The notes: generated from the sequence alone by a model not told the origin. A stretch of DNA of 27,171 bases from an uncultured Massilia sp. (GCA_946481275.1 CAMLMV010000065.1:1-27171), one strand, 5' to 3'; shown: positions 17,780 to 25,133, counted from the stretch's first letter. Made by a program: numbers and translations.

Positions 17780-19446
17780 GGCTTGCGATACACCTGGCGG
17801 CCGCCAACCCACGTCTCGAGCACGCCGATCTGGTGGATGTCGTATGGCGAGATTTTGAAGAGGTCGCGGTCGATGACGATGAAGTCCGCGTACTTGCCCG
17901 CTTCGAGCGAGCCAAGCGTCTTTTCCTGGTGGCCGGCGTATGCCGCGTCGAGCGTGAAGCAGCGGAAGGCTTCTTTCAGTGACATCTCCTGCTCGGGATA
18001 CCAGCCGGCGATCGGGTTGCCGTTTGCATCCTGGCGCGTGACGGCCGCGTGGATGCCGAAGAACGGGTTCGGCGCCTCGACCGGGAAGTCCGAGCCGCAC
18101 GCGATGCGCGAACCCTGTGCGAGGAACGTACGCCACGCGTACGCGCCCTTGATGCGCTCGGGGCCGATGCGCTGCTCGGCCATGTTCTTGTCGGACGTCG
18201 CATGCGTCGGCTGCATCGACGGGATGATCCCGATGCGCTTGAAGCGCGGGATGTCGGCGAGCGTCACGACCTGGGCGTGCTCGATGCGGTGGCGCAGCGC
18301 CTGGCCGCGGTTGGCCGGGATCTCCTTCGCGAACGTGTCGAGGATCTGGCGGTTGCCGGCATCGCCGATCGCGTGCACGTTGACCTGGTAGCCCTTCTTC
18401 ATGGCCTTGGCGATCATTGCGTCGATCTCGCCGTTCGAGTGGAACAGCAGGCCGTGCGAATGCGGATCGTCCGTGTACGGCGCCAGCAATGCGGCGCCGC
18501 GGCTGCCCAGCGCGCCGTCCGCGTACAGCTTCACGGCGCGCAGCGCGTACATGTCGTGGCCGTACGTGTTCAGCGGGCCGCTCTTCGCCAGCTGGTCGAA
18601 GTCGGCGCCCGTCCCGCCGATCATCGCGTAGATGCGCGCCGTCAGCCTGCCGTGGTCCGCGTAGTCGCGGTACAGCCGGTCCTGGGCGACGTTGACGCCC
18701 GCGTCGTGCGCACTCGTGAGGCCGACGCTGGCCATCGTGCCCAGCGCGCGGTCGAGCATCGTGCGCGCTTCCTGTTCCGTCGGTTGCGGCAGCACCTTCT
18801 GGATCATCGCCTGCGCCGCGTCGACCAGCACGCCCGTCGCATGGCCTGCGCTATCGCGCACGATCTTGCCGCCGACCGGGTCCGGCGTCTTGTCCGTGAT
18901 GCCGGCCAGCGCCAGCGCACGGCCGTTGGCCCAGCCCGCGTGGCCGTCGACGCGTTCCAGCCAGACCGGCCGGTCGGCCACGACGCCATCGAGTTCCTGC
19001 GCCGTCGGGAAGCGCCCCAGCTTCCAGTTCTCCTGGTTCCAGCCGCGCCCGCGCACCCACGCGGCCTTTGCGTTGCCGCGCGCGTAGTCGCCGATGGCGG
19101 CCAGCGCCTGTTGCAGCGACGTCGTGGCCGACAGGTCGAGCTGCGTCAGCATCTCGCCCAGGCCGAACACGTGGCCGTGCGCATCGATGAGGCCCGGCAG
19201 CACGGTGCGGCCGGCCATGTCGACATGTTTCGCCTGCGGGGCCTTCGCGCCGACTTCAGCGGCGGTGCCGACGGCGAGGATGCGGCCGGCGTCGTCGAAC
19301 GCGAGCGACGCGAACTGGATGACGTCCCCTTTCGCGTTCAGCGTGTAGCCGTTGGCGTTGTCGATGACGGTGGTGGCGTGGGCCGTGGCGGTGGTGAGGG
19401 CCAGGGCGATCAGGGTGTGCCTTGGTTGCTTGTGGCGCAGGCGCAT
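17776..19446 (-). CDS. Exported amidohydrolase (Amidohydro_3, YtcJ/NfdA-like)
   Basis: This 556-residue metal-dependent hydrolase has an N-terminal signal peptide (RLRHKQPRHTLIALALTTATAHA). It has the Amidohydro_3 layout: LPGLIDAHGHVFGLGEML near residue 90, WVRGRGWNQENW, VDGHAGWANG, the carboxylated-Lys region AVKLYADGALGSRGA, VHAIGDAGNR, RIEHAQVV and the distal GSDFPVEAPNP. Family members hydrolyse N-substituted amides, formamides or exoenzyme-type substrates; the substrate here is unknown. GGAG lies eight bases before the ATG. It precedes the NIPSNAP-like gene, then the hut operon in the same direction, so read-through into hut is possible. Confidence 0.9.
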   Translation of the reverse strand: MRLRHKQPRHTLIALALTTATAHATTVIDNANGYTLNAKGDVIQFASLAFDDAGRILAVGTAAEVGAKAPQAKHVDMAGRTVLPGLIDAHGHVFGLGEMLTQLDLSATTSLQQALAAIGDYARGNAKAAWVRGRGWNQENWKLGRFPTAQELDGVVADRPVWLERVDGHAGWANGRALALAGITDKTPDPVGGKIVRDSAGHATGVLVDAAQAMIQKVLPQPTEQEARTMLDRALGTMASVGLTSAHDAGVNVAQDRLYRDYADHGRLTARIYAMIGGTGADFDQLAKSGPLNTYGHDMYALRAVKLYADGALGSRGAALLAPYTDDPHSHGLLFHSNGEIDAMIAKAMKKGYQVNVHAIGDAGNRQILDTFAKEIPANRGQALRHRIEHAQVVTLADIPRFKRIGIIPSMQPTHATSDKNMAEQRIGPERIKGAYAWRTFLAQGSRIACGSDFPVEAPNPFFGIHAAVTRQDANGNPIAGWYPEQEMSLKEAFRCFTLDAAYAGHQEKTLGSLEAGKYADFIVIDRDLFKISPYDIHQIGVLETWVGGRQVYRKP

Positions 19447-19620
19447 CGGGGTCTCCGTTGTCGTTGTGGATGAACCGGGGTACGGCTCATTAGCAAGAAA
19501 CAGAGTGTATCGAAATTTACAATGTGGTCAATCGCGGTGCCATCGGTTCGATGGCAAGAACCGGAGGGTACGGCGTGTCGTACGGTGGTCCAATCGTGGT
19601 CCGGCTCAAGGAGACCAACG
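19447..19620. promoter_or_regulatory. Divergent control region between amidohydrolase and GST genes
   Basis: This region holds a -10-like TACAAT at 19518-19523 towards the GST gene (no good -35) and a perfect 8-bp inverted repeat TGCCATCG/CGATGGCA with a 3-base spacer (19538-19556). Two GTGGTC copies lie further downstream, near 19585-19600. The inverted repeat could be an operator or a 5'-UTR hairpin for the GST mRNA. Confidence 0.35.
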
Positions 19621-20259
19621 ATGCTTACCCTGTACGATTACCTGCCCTCGCAGAACGCCTGGAAAATCCGCCTGCTGCTGAACCATCTCGACATCCCCTG
19701 CCGCACGGAGATCGTGCGCATCTTCGAAGGCGAAGGCCAGCGCCCGGACTTCCTGGCCGTGAACCCGACCGGCGCCGTGCCCGCGCTGCGCCTTGAGGAC
19801 GGCCGCACGCTGGCCGAGTCGAGCGCCATCCTGACGTACCTGGCGCACGGCACGCCGTATCTGCCTTCCGATCCGTTCGGGCAGGCGAAGGTGCAGCAGT
19901 GGCTGTCGTTCGAGCAAGACCACGTGGCGTCGATCGCGACGCTGCGCCACTGGACGCTGACGGGCAAGCTGGCACGGCGCGCGCCGGCGCTGGTCGACCG
20001 CCTGCGCCGCGTCGCGTGCCGGGCGCTGGCGATCCTCGACCGTGAACTGGAAACGCGTACTTTCATCGCGGGCGCCGCATACACGATCGCCGACATGTCG
20101 TTGTTCGCGTACGTGCACCGGACCGACGACGCCGGGCTGGCGCTGTCGGACTATCCCGGCATTGTCCGCTGGATTGCCGACGTGCGCGCACAGCCGGGGT
20201 TCCTCGGCACCGTGTACCCGTACTCGATCGACCCGTTTTCGGGCGGCGAGCTGCCGTAA
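19621..20259 (+). CDS. Glutathione S-transferase family protein
   Basis: This 212-residue protein has an N-terminal thioredoxin-like domain (about 1-78) with the candidate catalytic Ser10 in PSQNAWKIRLLL, the cis-proline block NPTGAVPALRL and the glutathione-binding LAESSAIL. The all-helical C-terminal domain carries the N-capping/hydrophobic staple motif YTIADMSLFAY. It resembles cytosolic bacterial GSTs of the theta/nu-like group. The substrate is unknown. The start at 19621 is set by AAGGAG nine bases upstream; the frame is open further upstream, but that part has no homology-like composition. Confidence 0.92.
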   Translation: MLTLYDYLPSQNAWKIRLLLNHLDIPCRTEIVRIFEGEGQRPDFLAVNPTGAVPALRLEDGRTLAESSAILTYLAHGTPYLPSDPFGQAKVQQWLSFEQDHVASIATLRHWTLTGKLARRAPALVDRLRRVACRALAILDRELETRTFIAGAAYTIADMSLFAYVHRTDDAGLALSDYPGIVRWIADVRAQPGFLGTVYPYSIDPFSGGELP

Positions 20260-20268
20260 AGGGCGGGC

Positions 20269-20769
20269 TTACTCGAGCTGGATGCGCGTGATGTAATAGC
20301 CCGGGTAGGCGGCGCCCTGGCCCTGCCAGATGAGGGTGTCGATGATCTTCCCGGCCGCGTTGATGTCCTTCAGCGGCACTTCGACGGCGGCCCACGTCTT
20401 CGCCTTCAGCTGGATGGCGAAGTCGGCCTCGATCGCCTTGCCGTCGGCCATGGCCTTGACCATCAGCGTCTGGCCGCCGTTCATGCCGCCGTTGATGACG
20501 AAGGTCAGCTTGCTGTAGCCCTCGGTGGAAAACGGCTCATGGTGCAGCGCAAGCGCGCTCCACGGCTCGCCTTCGACGCGGATCGGCTTGCCGTTCCCGA
20601 CCGGCACCGACAACTGCGTCTTGGCCCAGCTCCAGTTCTGGAAACCGTTCTTCAATTCGTCATCGTAAATGACGAGGGGTTGCGGCAGGTCCCCGGCCCG
20701 GGCCAGGCTCCCGCCGGACACGCTGGCCACGCCGAGGGCGGCCAGGAACAGGCGACGCGATACGCTCAT
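20269..20769 (-). CDS. Exported small protein with a beta-sandwich (carbohydrate-binding-like) domain
   Basis: This 166-residue protein has a Tat-like signal peptide (SRRLFLAALGVASVSGG, cleavage probably after ARA). The mature domain of about 140 residues begins LVIYDDELKNGFQNWSWAKTQ and contains SALALHHEPFSTEGYSKLTFVINGG and a closing YPGYYITRIQLE. This pattern recurs as an accessory beta-sandwich domain in bacterial secreted glycosidase-like proteins. Here it stands alone. The ligand is unknown. ACGGAG precedes the ATG. It converges on the GST gene with only nine bases between the stops and no visible terminator. Confidence 0.7.
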   Translation of the reverse strand: MSVSRRLFLAALGVASVSGGSLARAGDLPQPLVIYDDELKNGFQNWSWAKTQLSVPVGNGKPIRVEGEPWSALALHHEPFSTEGYSKLTFVINGGMNGGQTLMVKAMADGKAIEADFAIQLKAKTWAAVEVPLKDINAAGKIIDTLIWQGQGAAYPGYYITRIQLE

Positions 20770-20889
20770 GGTTGTCTCCGTTGGATTGTCGTTTTATTGC
20801 CTGCTGAGTGCAGGTCCATCGATGCTACGACGGAAACGTATGCATGCCAAACGCCTGGTAAAAATTCTACTTCCCTTAGCACATTTCAT

Positions 20890-20944
20890 AAATTCGGGGT
20901 CAGAGCACATTTTCCCTGAAATTCGGGGTCAGAGCACTTTTTCC
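20890..20944 (+). repeat. Left REP-like repeat pair of the RAYT element
   Basis: Two tandem copies containing TTCGGGGTCAGAGCAC (cores 20890-20912 and 20919-20941) are spaced 29 bases start to start. The second copy has T for A near its end. A shorter relic (GCACATTTC near 20879) may be a third, decayed copy. Confidence 0.85.
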
Positions 20945-21031
20945 TACAACGGCATGCGTTCAATTGAGCCGTATCCATGGCTGCGAATACGTCTTGGCTA
21001 AGGTCGTGACTTTCACTCAACCACGCCTGCC

Positions 21032-21733
21032 ATGTCACGACATAAACGCCTGATCCTGCCCGCGGTGCCGCTTCACGTCATCCAACGCGGAAACAATCGC
21101 GGCCCCTGCTTTACGAGCACCGCTGACTACCTGGTCTACTTGACGTTGCTGCGCAAGTACGCGCCCGAAGCCGCCTGCCATATCCATGCCTACGTGCTCA
21201 TGACCAATCACGTTCATTTGCTGCTGTCGACAGGCAGCCGTACCGGTCCAAGCGACCTCATGCGGCGGCTCGGCCAGCATTACGTCCAGTATTTCAATCG
21301 TCGGCACGGACGCAGCGGGACGTTATGGGAAGGCAGATTTCGCTCCTGTCTCGTCGACACCGAACAATATCTGTTGGTCTGCCAGCGCTACATCGAACTG
21401 AATCCCGTGCGGGCGCGAATGGTCAAGGCTCCGGAGGCTTACCCCTGGTCGAGCTATCGCGCGAACGCCCTGGGTACCGATGATGCACTTGTGACGCCGC
21501 ACGTCGTCTATGCCAGCCTGGGCAAGCACGACGTTGACCGACGCGCGGCCTATCGCCATCTGTTCCTTGAAGACTTACCGGAACAATTGCTTGCGGAGAT
21601 CCGACATGCGAGCAACAGCAACCGGCCGCTTGGACCGGAATCGTTTCTTGAAGAGGTCTCGCAGGCGGCAGGACGGCGACCGGTGCAGCGGCGGCCCGGA
21701 CGGCCTCGCGGCAGCGGAAAACAATTGTCCTGA
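21032..21733 (+). CDS. REP-associated tyrosine transposase (Y1_Tnp / TnpA_REP)
   Basis: This 233-residue HUH single-strand nuclease of the IS200/RAYT type has the metal-binding HUH motif as His60-Val61-His62 in VLMTNHVHLLL. The candidate nucleophile Tyr120 is in QRYIELNPVRAR, a RAYT hallmark. GTLWEGRFRSCLV and PWSSYRAN are also conserved. It would nick and join single-stranded DNA at the flanking repeats. The frame is intact. Base composition is somewhat less GC-rich than the neighbours, and the Shine-Dalgarno is poor. The basic C-terminus (RRPVQRRPGRPRGSGK) resembles an AT-hook-like DNA-binding tail. Confidence 0.9.
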   Translation: MSRHKRLILPAVPLHVIQRGNNRGPCFTSTADYLVYLTLLRKYAPEAACHIHAYVLMTNHVHLLLSTGSRTGPSDLMRRLGQHYVQYFNRRHGRSGTLWEGRFRSCLVDTEQYLLVCQRYIELNPVRARMVKAPEAYPWSSYRANALGTDDALVTPHVVYASLGKHDVDRRAAYRHLFLEDLPEQLLAEIRHASNSNRPLGPESFLEEVSQAAGRRPVQRRPGRPRGSGKQLS

Positions 21734-21786
21734 AATGTGCTCTGACCCCGAATTTCGCCGGAAATGTGCTCTGACCCCGAATTTTC
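21732..21786 (-). repeat. Right REP-like repeat pair of the RAYT element (inverted)
   Basis: Two tandem copies of the same 23-bp core as on the left, in inverted orientation (21733-21755 and 21762-21784), again with a 29-base period. The last core base is immediately adjacent to the oxygenase stop codon (21785-21787). Confidence 0.85.
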
Positions 21787-22471
21787 AGCTGGCGTCGTGG
21801 AAGATGATGCCCAGCGTATGCCGCTGCCCGCTACGCACGCGGCTCACGCCGTGGCGCATGTTGACGCGGTAGATGCCGCGCGTGCCGTTGACGGGACGGG
21901 TGTGCACGGGGAAGACGACGGCGTCGCCCTGCCCCAGCGGCACCACTTCGACGCGTGACTGCATGCGCGGCCGCTGTTCCGTCAGGACGAACTCGCCGCC
22001 GCCGAAATCCACGCCGGGGCGCGACAGCAGGACGGCCACCTGCAACGGAAAGACGACATCGCCGTACAGGTCCTGGTGCAGGCAGTTGTAGTCGCCCGCA
22101 CCGTATTGCAGCAGCAACGGCGTCGGGCGCAGCTGGCCGGCCGCGTGGCAACGTGCCAGGTAGTCGGCGTGCGCGTCCGGGTAGCGCTCCTCCAGACCGA
22201 GCGCGGCCTGCCAGCGGTTGGCGATACGCGCCAGCGGCGGATACAGCGCCCTGCGCAGGTCCGCCAGGCGAGGCGGCAGCGGGTACGCGTAATAGCGATA
22301 TTCTCCGCGCCCGAAGCCGTGGCGTTCCATCACGACGCGGCTTCGGAATAACCCATCGTTCGTGTAGCCCGCCGCATATGCCGCGCACTGGTCCGCATCC
22401 AGCAGCGAGGGCAGCACGGCGCAGCCAAAGGCGTCGAGGTCGTCGGCGACGCGGTTCCAGTCGATACTCAT
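21785..22471 (-). CDS. 2OG-Fe(II) oxygenase coupled to ada
   Basis: This 228-residue double-stranded beta-helix dioxygenase has the Fe-binding H-x-D in NCLHQDLYGDVVFPLQ, a distal His probably in MRHGVSRV, and the 2-oxoglutarate-binding Arg in SGQRHTLGIIFHDAS. GVDFGGGEFVLTEQRPRMQSR is typical of a prolyl-4-hydroxylase-like group often seen beside ada. The start overlaps the ada stop as ATGA, so it is translationally coupled to the alkylation-repair gene. A role in DNA or protein dealkylation is inferred from context, not demonstrated. The RAYT repeat begins directly after its TGA. Confidence 0.88.
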   Translation of the reverse strand: MSIDWNRVADDLDAFGCAVLPSLLDADQCAAYAAGYTNDGLFRSRVVMERHGFGRGEYRYYAYPLPPRLADLRRALYPPLARIANRWQAALGLEERYPDAHADYLARCHAAGQLRPTPLLLQYGAGDYNCLHQDLYGDVVFPLQVAVLLSRPGVDFGGGEFVLTEQRPRMQSRVEVVPLGQGDAVVFPVHTRPVNGTRGIYRVNMRHGVSRVRSGQRHTLGIIFHDAS

Positions 22472-23550
22472 GACGCCTCGGCTTCGCGCTTGAGCAGCGC
22501 CTGCTTGCGTTCGACGCCCCAGCGGTAGCCGGAGATTGAGCCGTCGTTGCGCACGACGCGGTGGCAGGGAATCGCCACCGCCACCGGATTGGCGGCGCAG
22601 GCGCCGGCGATGGCGCGCGCGCCCTGCGGCATGCCGAGGCGTGCGGCCAGTTCGGCGTAGCCGACCGTCTGCCCGGCCGGGATCTGGCGCAGCGCCTGCC
22701 ACACGCGCTGCTGGAAGGCGGTCCCGCGCACGTCGAGCGGCAGGTCGAGCCCGAGGCGCGGCGCCTCGACGAATGCGACGACCTGCGCCACCGTGCGTTC
22801 GAAGCCGGGTTCGGCGCCGATCAGGTCGGCCTTCGGAAAACGGTCCTGCAGGTCGCGCACGAGCGCGTCCGGATCGTCGCCCAGCAGGATGCAGCAGATG
22901 CCCTTGCCGGTCGCGGCGACGAGCAGCGCGCCCAGCGAGCACTGCGCCACGGCGAAGCGGATGGCTTCCCCGCCGCCGCCCGCGCGATAACGCTTCGGCG
23001 TCATGCCCAGCACGCCGGACGACGCGGCATAGAAACGGCCGCTGGAATTGAAGCCGGCATCGTAGGCGGCCGCGGTGACGGTGCCGGCCTGTGCGAGGCC
23101 CTGCTTCAGGCGCTCGGCCCGGCGCGCCGCCGCATAGGCCTTCGGCGTGATGCCCGTGTGCGCCTTGAAGATGCGGTGGAAGTGGAAGCGGCTCATGCCG
23201 CAGGCCTCGGCCAGGCTGGCGAGGTCCGGCTCTTCCTCGGCGGCCTCGATCAGGCGGCAGGCCTTCGCCACGGCTTCGGCCTGGCGTTCGGCCAGCGGCG
23301 GCGCGTCCGGGCGGCAGCGCAGGCAGGCGCGGAAGCCGGCGGCCTCGGCATCGTGCGGCGTCGCGTGAAAAGCGACGTTGGCGCGGCGCGGCGTGCGCGA
23401 CGGGCACGAGGGCCGGCAATACACGCCTGTGCTGCGCACGGAATAATAAAACTGGCCGTCGGCCGCGCGCGCGCGGGCGACCACGGCGGCCCAGCGCTCG
23501 TCGTCGGTGACGTAAGCGGCAGCGGGTCGATGGATGGTGGCGGTGTTCAT
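22468..23550 (-). CDS. ada: Bifunctional Ada: methylphosphotriester/O6-methylguanine methyltransferase and regulator
   Basis: This 360-residue protein has full-length Ada architecture. The N-terminal Zn domain has Cys45, Cys49, Cys76 and Cys79, with Cys45 the expected methyl acceptor from DNA phosphotriesters. The central AraC-type helix-turn-helix spans about 90-190 (LASLAEACGMSRFHFHRIFKAHTG). The C-terminal alkyltransferase carries the acceptor Cys329 in IPCHRVV and the GYRWG motif. Methylated at Cys45, it should activate its own operon. GGAG precedes the ATG by eight bases. The downstream oxygenase gene overlaps by four bases. Confidence 0.97.
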   Translation of the reverse strand: MNTATIHRPAAAYVTDDERWAAVVARARAADGQFYYSVRSTGVYCRPSCPSRTPRRANVAFHATPHDAEAAGFRACLRCRPDAPPLAERQAEAVAKACRLIEAAEEEPDLASLAEACGMSRFHFHRIFKAHTGITPKAYAAARRAERLKQGLAQAGTVTAAAYDAGFNSSGRFYAASSGVLGMTPKRYRAGGGGEAIRFAVAQCSLGALLVAATGKGICCILLGDDPDALVRDLQDRFPKADLIGAEPGFERTVAQVVAFVEAPRLGLDLPLDVRGTAFQQRVWQALRQIPAGQTVGYAELAARLGMPQGARAIAGACAANPVAVAIPCHRVVRNDGSISGYRWGVERKQALLKREAEAS

Positions 23551-23577
23551 CTCGGTCTCCAGATTCTCGATGGCCCC

Positions 23578-23627
23578 ATCGTAAGCGCGGGCGTTGCGGC
23601 AAACACTTCGGGTCTTGCTTTCGAATT
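23578..23627 (-). promoter_or_regulatory. ada promoter with an Ada box
   Basis: On the minus strand AAT-N6-GCAA (plus-strand 23615-23627) matches the A-box/B-box spacing of the E. coli ada operator. It lies eight bases upstream of a poor -35 (GTGTTT, 23601-23606), which is 17 bases from the -10 TACGAT (23578-23583). A poor -35 with an activator site just above it is what an Ada-activated promoter should look like. The match was made by eye. Confidence 0.6.
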
Positions 23628-23641
23628 CGCGATGCTAGAAT
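23613..23641 (+). promoter_or_regulatory. Probable hutC promoter
   Basis: TAGAAT at 23636-23641 is a good -10. TCTTGC (23613-23618, 17-base spacer) or TTGCTT (23615-23620, 15-base spacer) could serve as the -35. Either overlaps the Ada box of the divergent ada promoter. Transcription would start near 23648. Confidence 0.5.
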
Positions 23642-23680
23642 GTCGCCTCCCCGACGAGGTGACAGATTCCGGAGAGTAGT

Positions 23681-24400
23681 TTGGACGAACAGATCGCGCA
23701 AGACAGCACCCCCATTTTCCAGCGGATCAAGGATTATCTGCTCGGCGAGATCGCGTCGGGCCGCTGGAAGGAAGGCGACCTGGTGCCGTCCGAGCAGGCG
23801 CTCGTGCGCCAGTTCGGCGTCTCGCGCATGACCGTCAACCGCGCCGTGCGCGAGCTGACCGCGGAACAGGTGCTCACGCGCCGCCAGGGGTCGGGCACGT
23901 ATGTCGCGCCGCAGAAGTACCAGGCGACGCTGGTCGAGATCCGCAACATCGCCGACGAGGTGCGCGCACGCGGCCACGTGCATGCGAGCCATCCGCGCCT
24001 GCTGGAACAAAGCCCGGCGGGCGAGTCGCTGGCGCGCCAGTTCGAACTCGAGCCCGGCACGCCGCTGTTCCACTCGCTGATCGTGCACGACGAGAACGGC
24101 CAGCCGATCCAGGTCGAGGACCGCTGGGTCAATCCGGCCTGCGCGCCCGCCTACCTGGAGCAGGACTTCGCGCGCATCACGCCCAACGAACACCTGATGG
24201 AGGCCGCGCCGCTGCAGGGCGCCACCTACAGCATCGAAGCGCTGCCGGCCCCGCGCGAGGTGGCGGAGATGCTCGGCATCGCACCCGGCACGTCGTGCCT
24301 CGTGCTCAAGCGCCGCACGACATCGGGCGGCCGCGTGGCCTCGGTCGTGACGATGTGGCACCCGGGACATTTATATAAATTCACGGGCAGCGTCGGCTGA
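23681..24400 (+). CDS. hutC: Histidine utilization repressor HutC (GntR family)
   Basis: This 239-residue regulator has an N-terminal winged helix-turn-helix (about 10-77: PIFQRIKDYLLGEIASGRWKEG, VPSEQALVRQFGVSRMTVNRAV, RRQGSGTYVAP). A UTRA ligand domain follows (about 95-235) with the HutC-type ending TMWHPGHLYKFTGSVG. The ligand is expected to be urocanate, relieving repression of hut. The start is TTG at 23681, with GGAGAG a few bases upstream; no ATG fits. It is far from the hut operon and on the opposite strand, with ada divergent beside it. Confidence 0.93.
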   Translation: MDEQIAQDSTPIFQRIKDYLLGEIASGRWKEGDLVPSEQALVRQFGVSRMTVNRAVRELTAEQVLTRRQGSGTYVAPQKYQATLVEIRNIADEVRARGHVHASHPRLLEQSPAGESLARQFELEPGTPLFHSLIVHDENGQPIQVEDRWVNPACAPAYLEQDFARITPNEHLMEAAPLQGATYSIEALPAPREVAEMLGIAPGTSCLVLKRRTTSGGRVASVVTMWHPGHLYKFTGSVG

Positions 24401-24633
24401 TTGTGGTGATAATTGGTGAGGTCAATCAGGAACCTTGAGCATGTTGAGATTTTGTACAAAGCTCACGAACACGTTCCAAAAAAATCGGTTATTATTCCGA
24501 TTAAACCCCGCCTGACATCCTCTTGCAGCTCTTCCACTATTGAATATTGCACACATTGGCACCACCTTTGTGCAGCAAGCCAGTCTGACAAGTACGGGAA
24601 CCGGCTGACACTACCGAGCAGGATTGGATAAAA
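24401..24633. other. Gene-free, AT-richer interval between hutC and the trxA leader
   Basis: No convincing gene is seen. AATCGG/CCGATT (24483-24502) forms a weak 6-bp hairpin. An A-run on its left would make it a terminator only for minus-strand transcription. TGCACA/TGTGCA (24548-24574) is another small inverted repeat. The interval is less GC-rich than any neighbouring gene, and the palindromic element at 24634 follows directly. Confidence 0.4.
24605..24632 (+). promoter_or_regulatory. Candidate trxA promoter
   Basis: CTGACA (24605-24610) and GATAAA (24627-24632) are separated by 16 bases. Transcription would start near 24639, just inside the left edge of the 118-nt palindrome, which would then be the 5' end of the trxA mRNA. 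Confidence 0.4.
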
Positions 24634-24751
24634 GGGCACCTTGAAAACCGTCGCGAGCGGCGGCAATGCAGTTCGAGAAGCGCAGCTGTACGAGAGTACA
24701 GCGAGCATCGCAGGACTGCAGTGCAACGCGCAGTAGGTTTGCAACGTGCCC
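24634..24751. repeat. 118-nt imperfect palindrome in front of trxA
   Basis: The ends GGGCAC...GTGCCC pair. The two halves then match intermittently (TTG-AAACC, TGCAGT/ACTGCA), and the centre is a perfect CTGTAC-GAGA-GTACAG hairpin (24686-24701) with a GNRA-type loop. It is either a mobile palindromic unit of MITE type or a folded leader RNA. It ends 45 bases before the trxA ATG. No transposase is adjacent. Confidence 0.7.
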
Positions 24752-24796
24752 AAAGACCTGCAGGCGTTAAATTGACCTACCTCTCTTGAGGAAAAC

Positions 24797-25123
24797 ATGA
24801 GCGAAAACATCAAACACATCAGCGATGCATCTTTCGAAACCGACGTGCTCAAGTCCGAGCGCCCGGTCCTGGTCGACTTCTGGGCCGAGTGGTGCGGCCC
24901 CTGCAAGATGATTGCCCCGATCCTGGAAGAAGTCGCGAAAGAATATGACGGCAAGCTGCTGATCGCGAAGATGGACGTCGACGCCAACCAGGCCGTTCCG
25001 GCCAAGTTCGGCATCCGCGGCATCCCCACGCTGATCCTGTTCAAGAACGGTGTCGCAGCCGCCCAGAAAGTCGGCGCGATGGCAAAAGGCCAACTGACTG
25101 CTTTCATCGATAGCAACATCTGA
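24797..25123 (+). CDS. trxA: Thioredoxin TrxA
   Basis: This 108-residue cytoplasmic thiol-disulfide reductant has the active site Trp32-Cys33-Gly34-Pro35-Cys36 in [14 protein letters not shown], and the cis-proline is in [12 protein letters not shown]. Length and residues are entirely normal for thioredoxin 1. TTGAGGAAAAC precedes the ATG. It lies 138 bases upstream of rho, an arrangement shared by many proteobacteria. Confidence 0.98.
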   Translation: MSENIKHISDASFETDVLKSERPVLVDFWAEWCGPCKMIAPILEEVAKEYDGKLLIAKMDVDANQAVPAKFGIRGIPTLILFKNGVAAAQKVGAMAKGQLTAFIDSNI

Positions 25124-25133
25124 TACCATAGGT

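Larger units (their letters stand above)
20890..21786 (+). mobile_element. REP-associated tyrosine transposase (RAYT/IS200-like) element
   Basis: This is an element of about 0.9 kb in which a Y1 transposase gene is bracketed by two copies of a 23-bp repeat on the left and two inverted copies on the right, each pair with a 29-base period. Three cores are identical (20890-20912 and, inverted, 21733-21755 and 21762-21784). The fourth (20919-20941) has one mismatch. The right end abuts the stop codon of the neighbouring oxygenase gene. Such REP/RAYT arrangements are common domesticated or slowly mobile units. Confidence 0.8.

Noticed and set aside
20879..21786. CRISPR-like array from the repeated 23-bp cores
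   Set aside because: Only two copies stand at each end, with 6-base gaps instead of spacers, in inverted orientation around a transposase. This is a RAYT element.
22472..24370. Minus-strand frame that would extend the oxygenase to 861 residues across ada and hutC
   Set aside because: The upstream part is a shadow of ada and hutC. The real oxygenase start is the ATG overlapping the ada stop.
24451..24460. TTTGTACAAA as a second HutC operator
   Set aside because: The TTGT/ACAA half-sites are four bases closer than in the hut promoter site, and it lies downstream of hutC, not in front of a hut gene.
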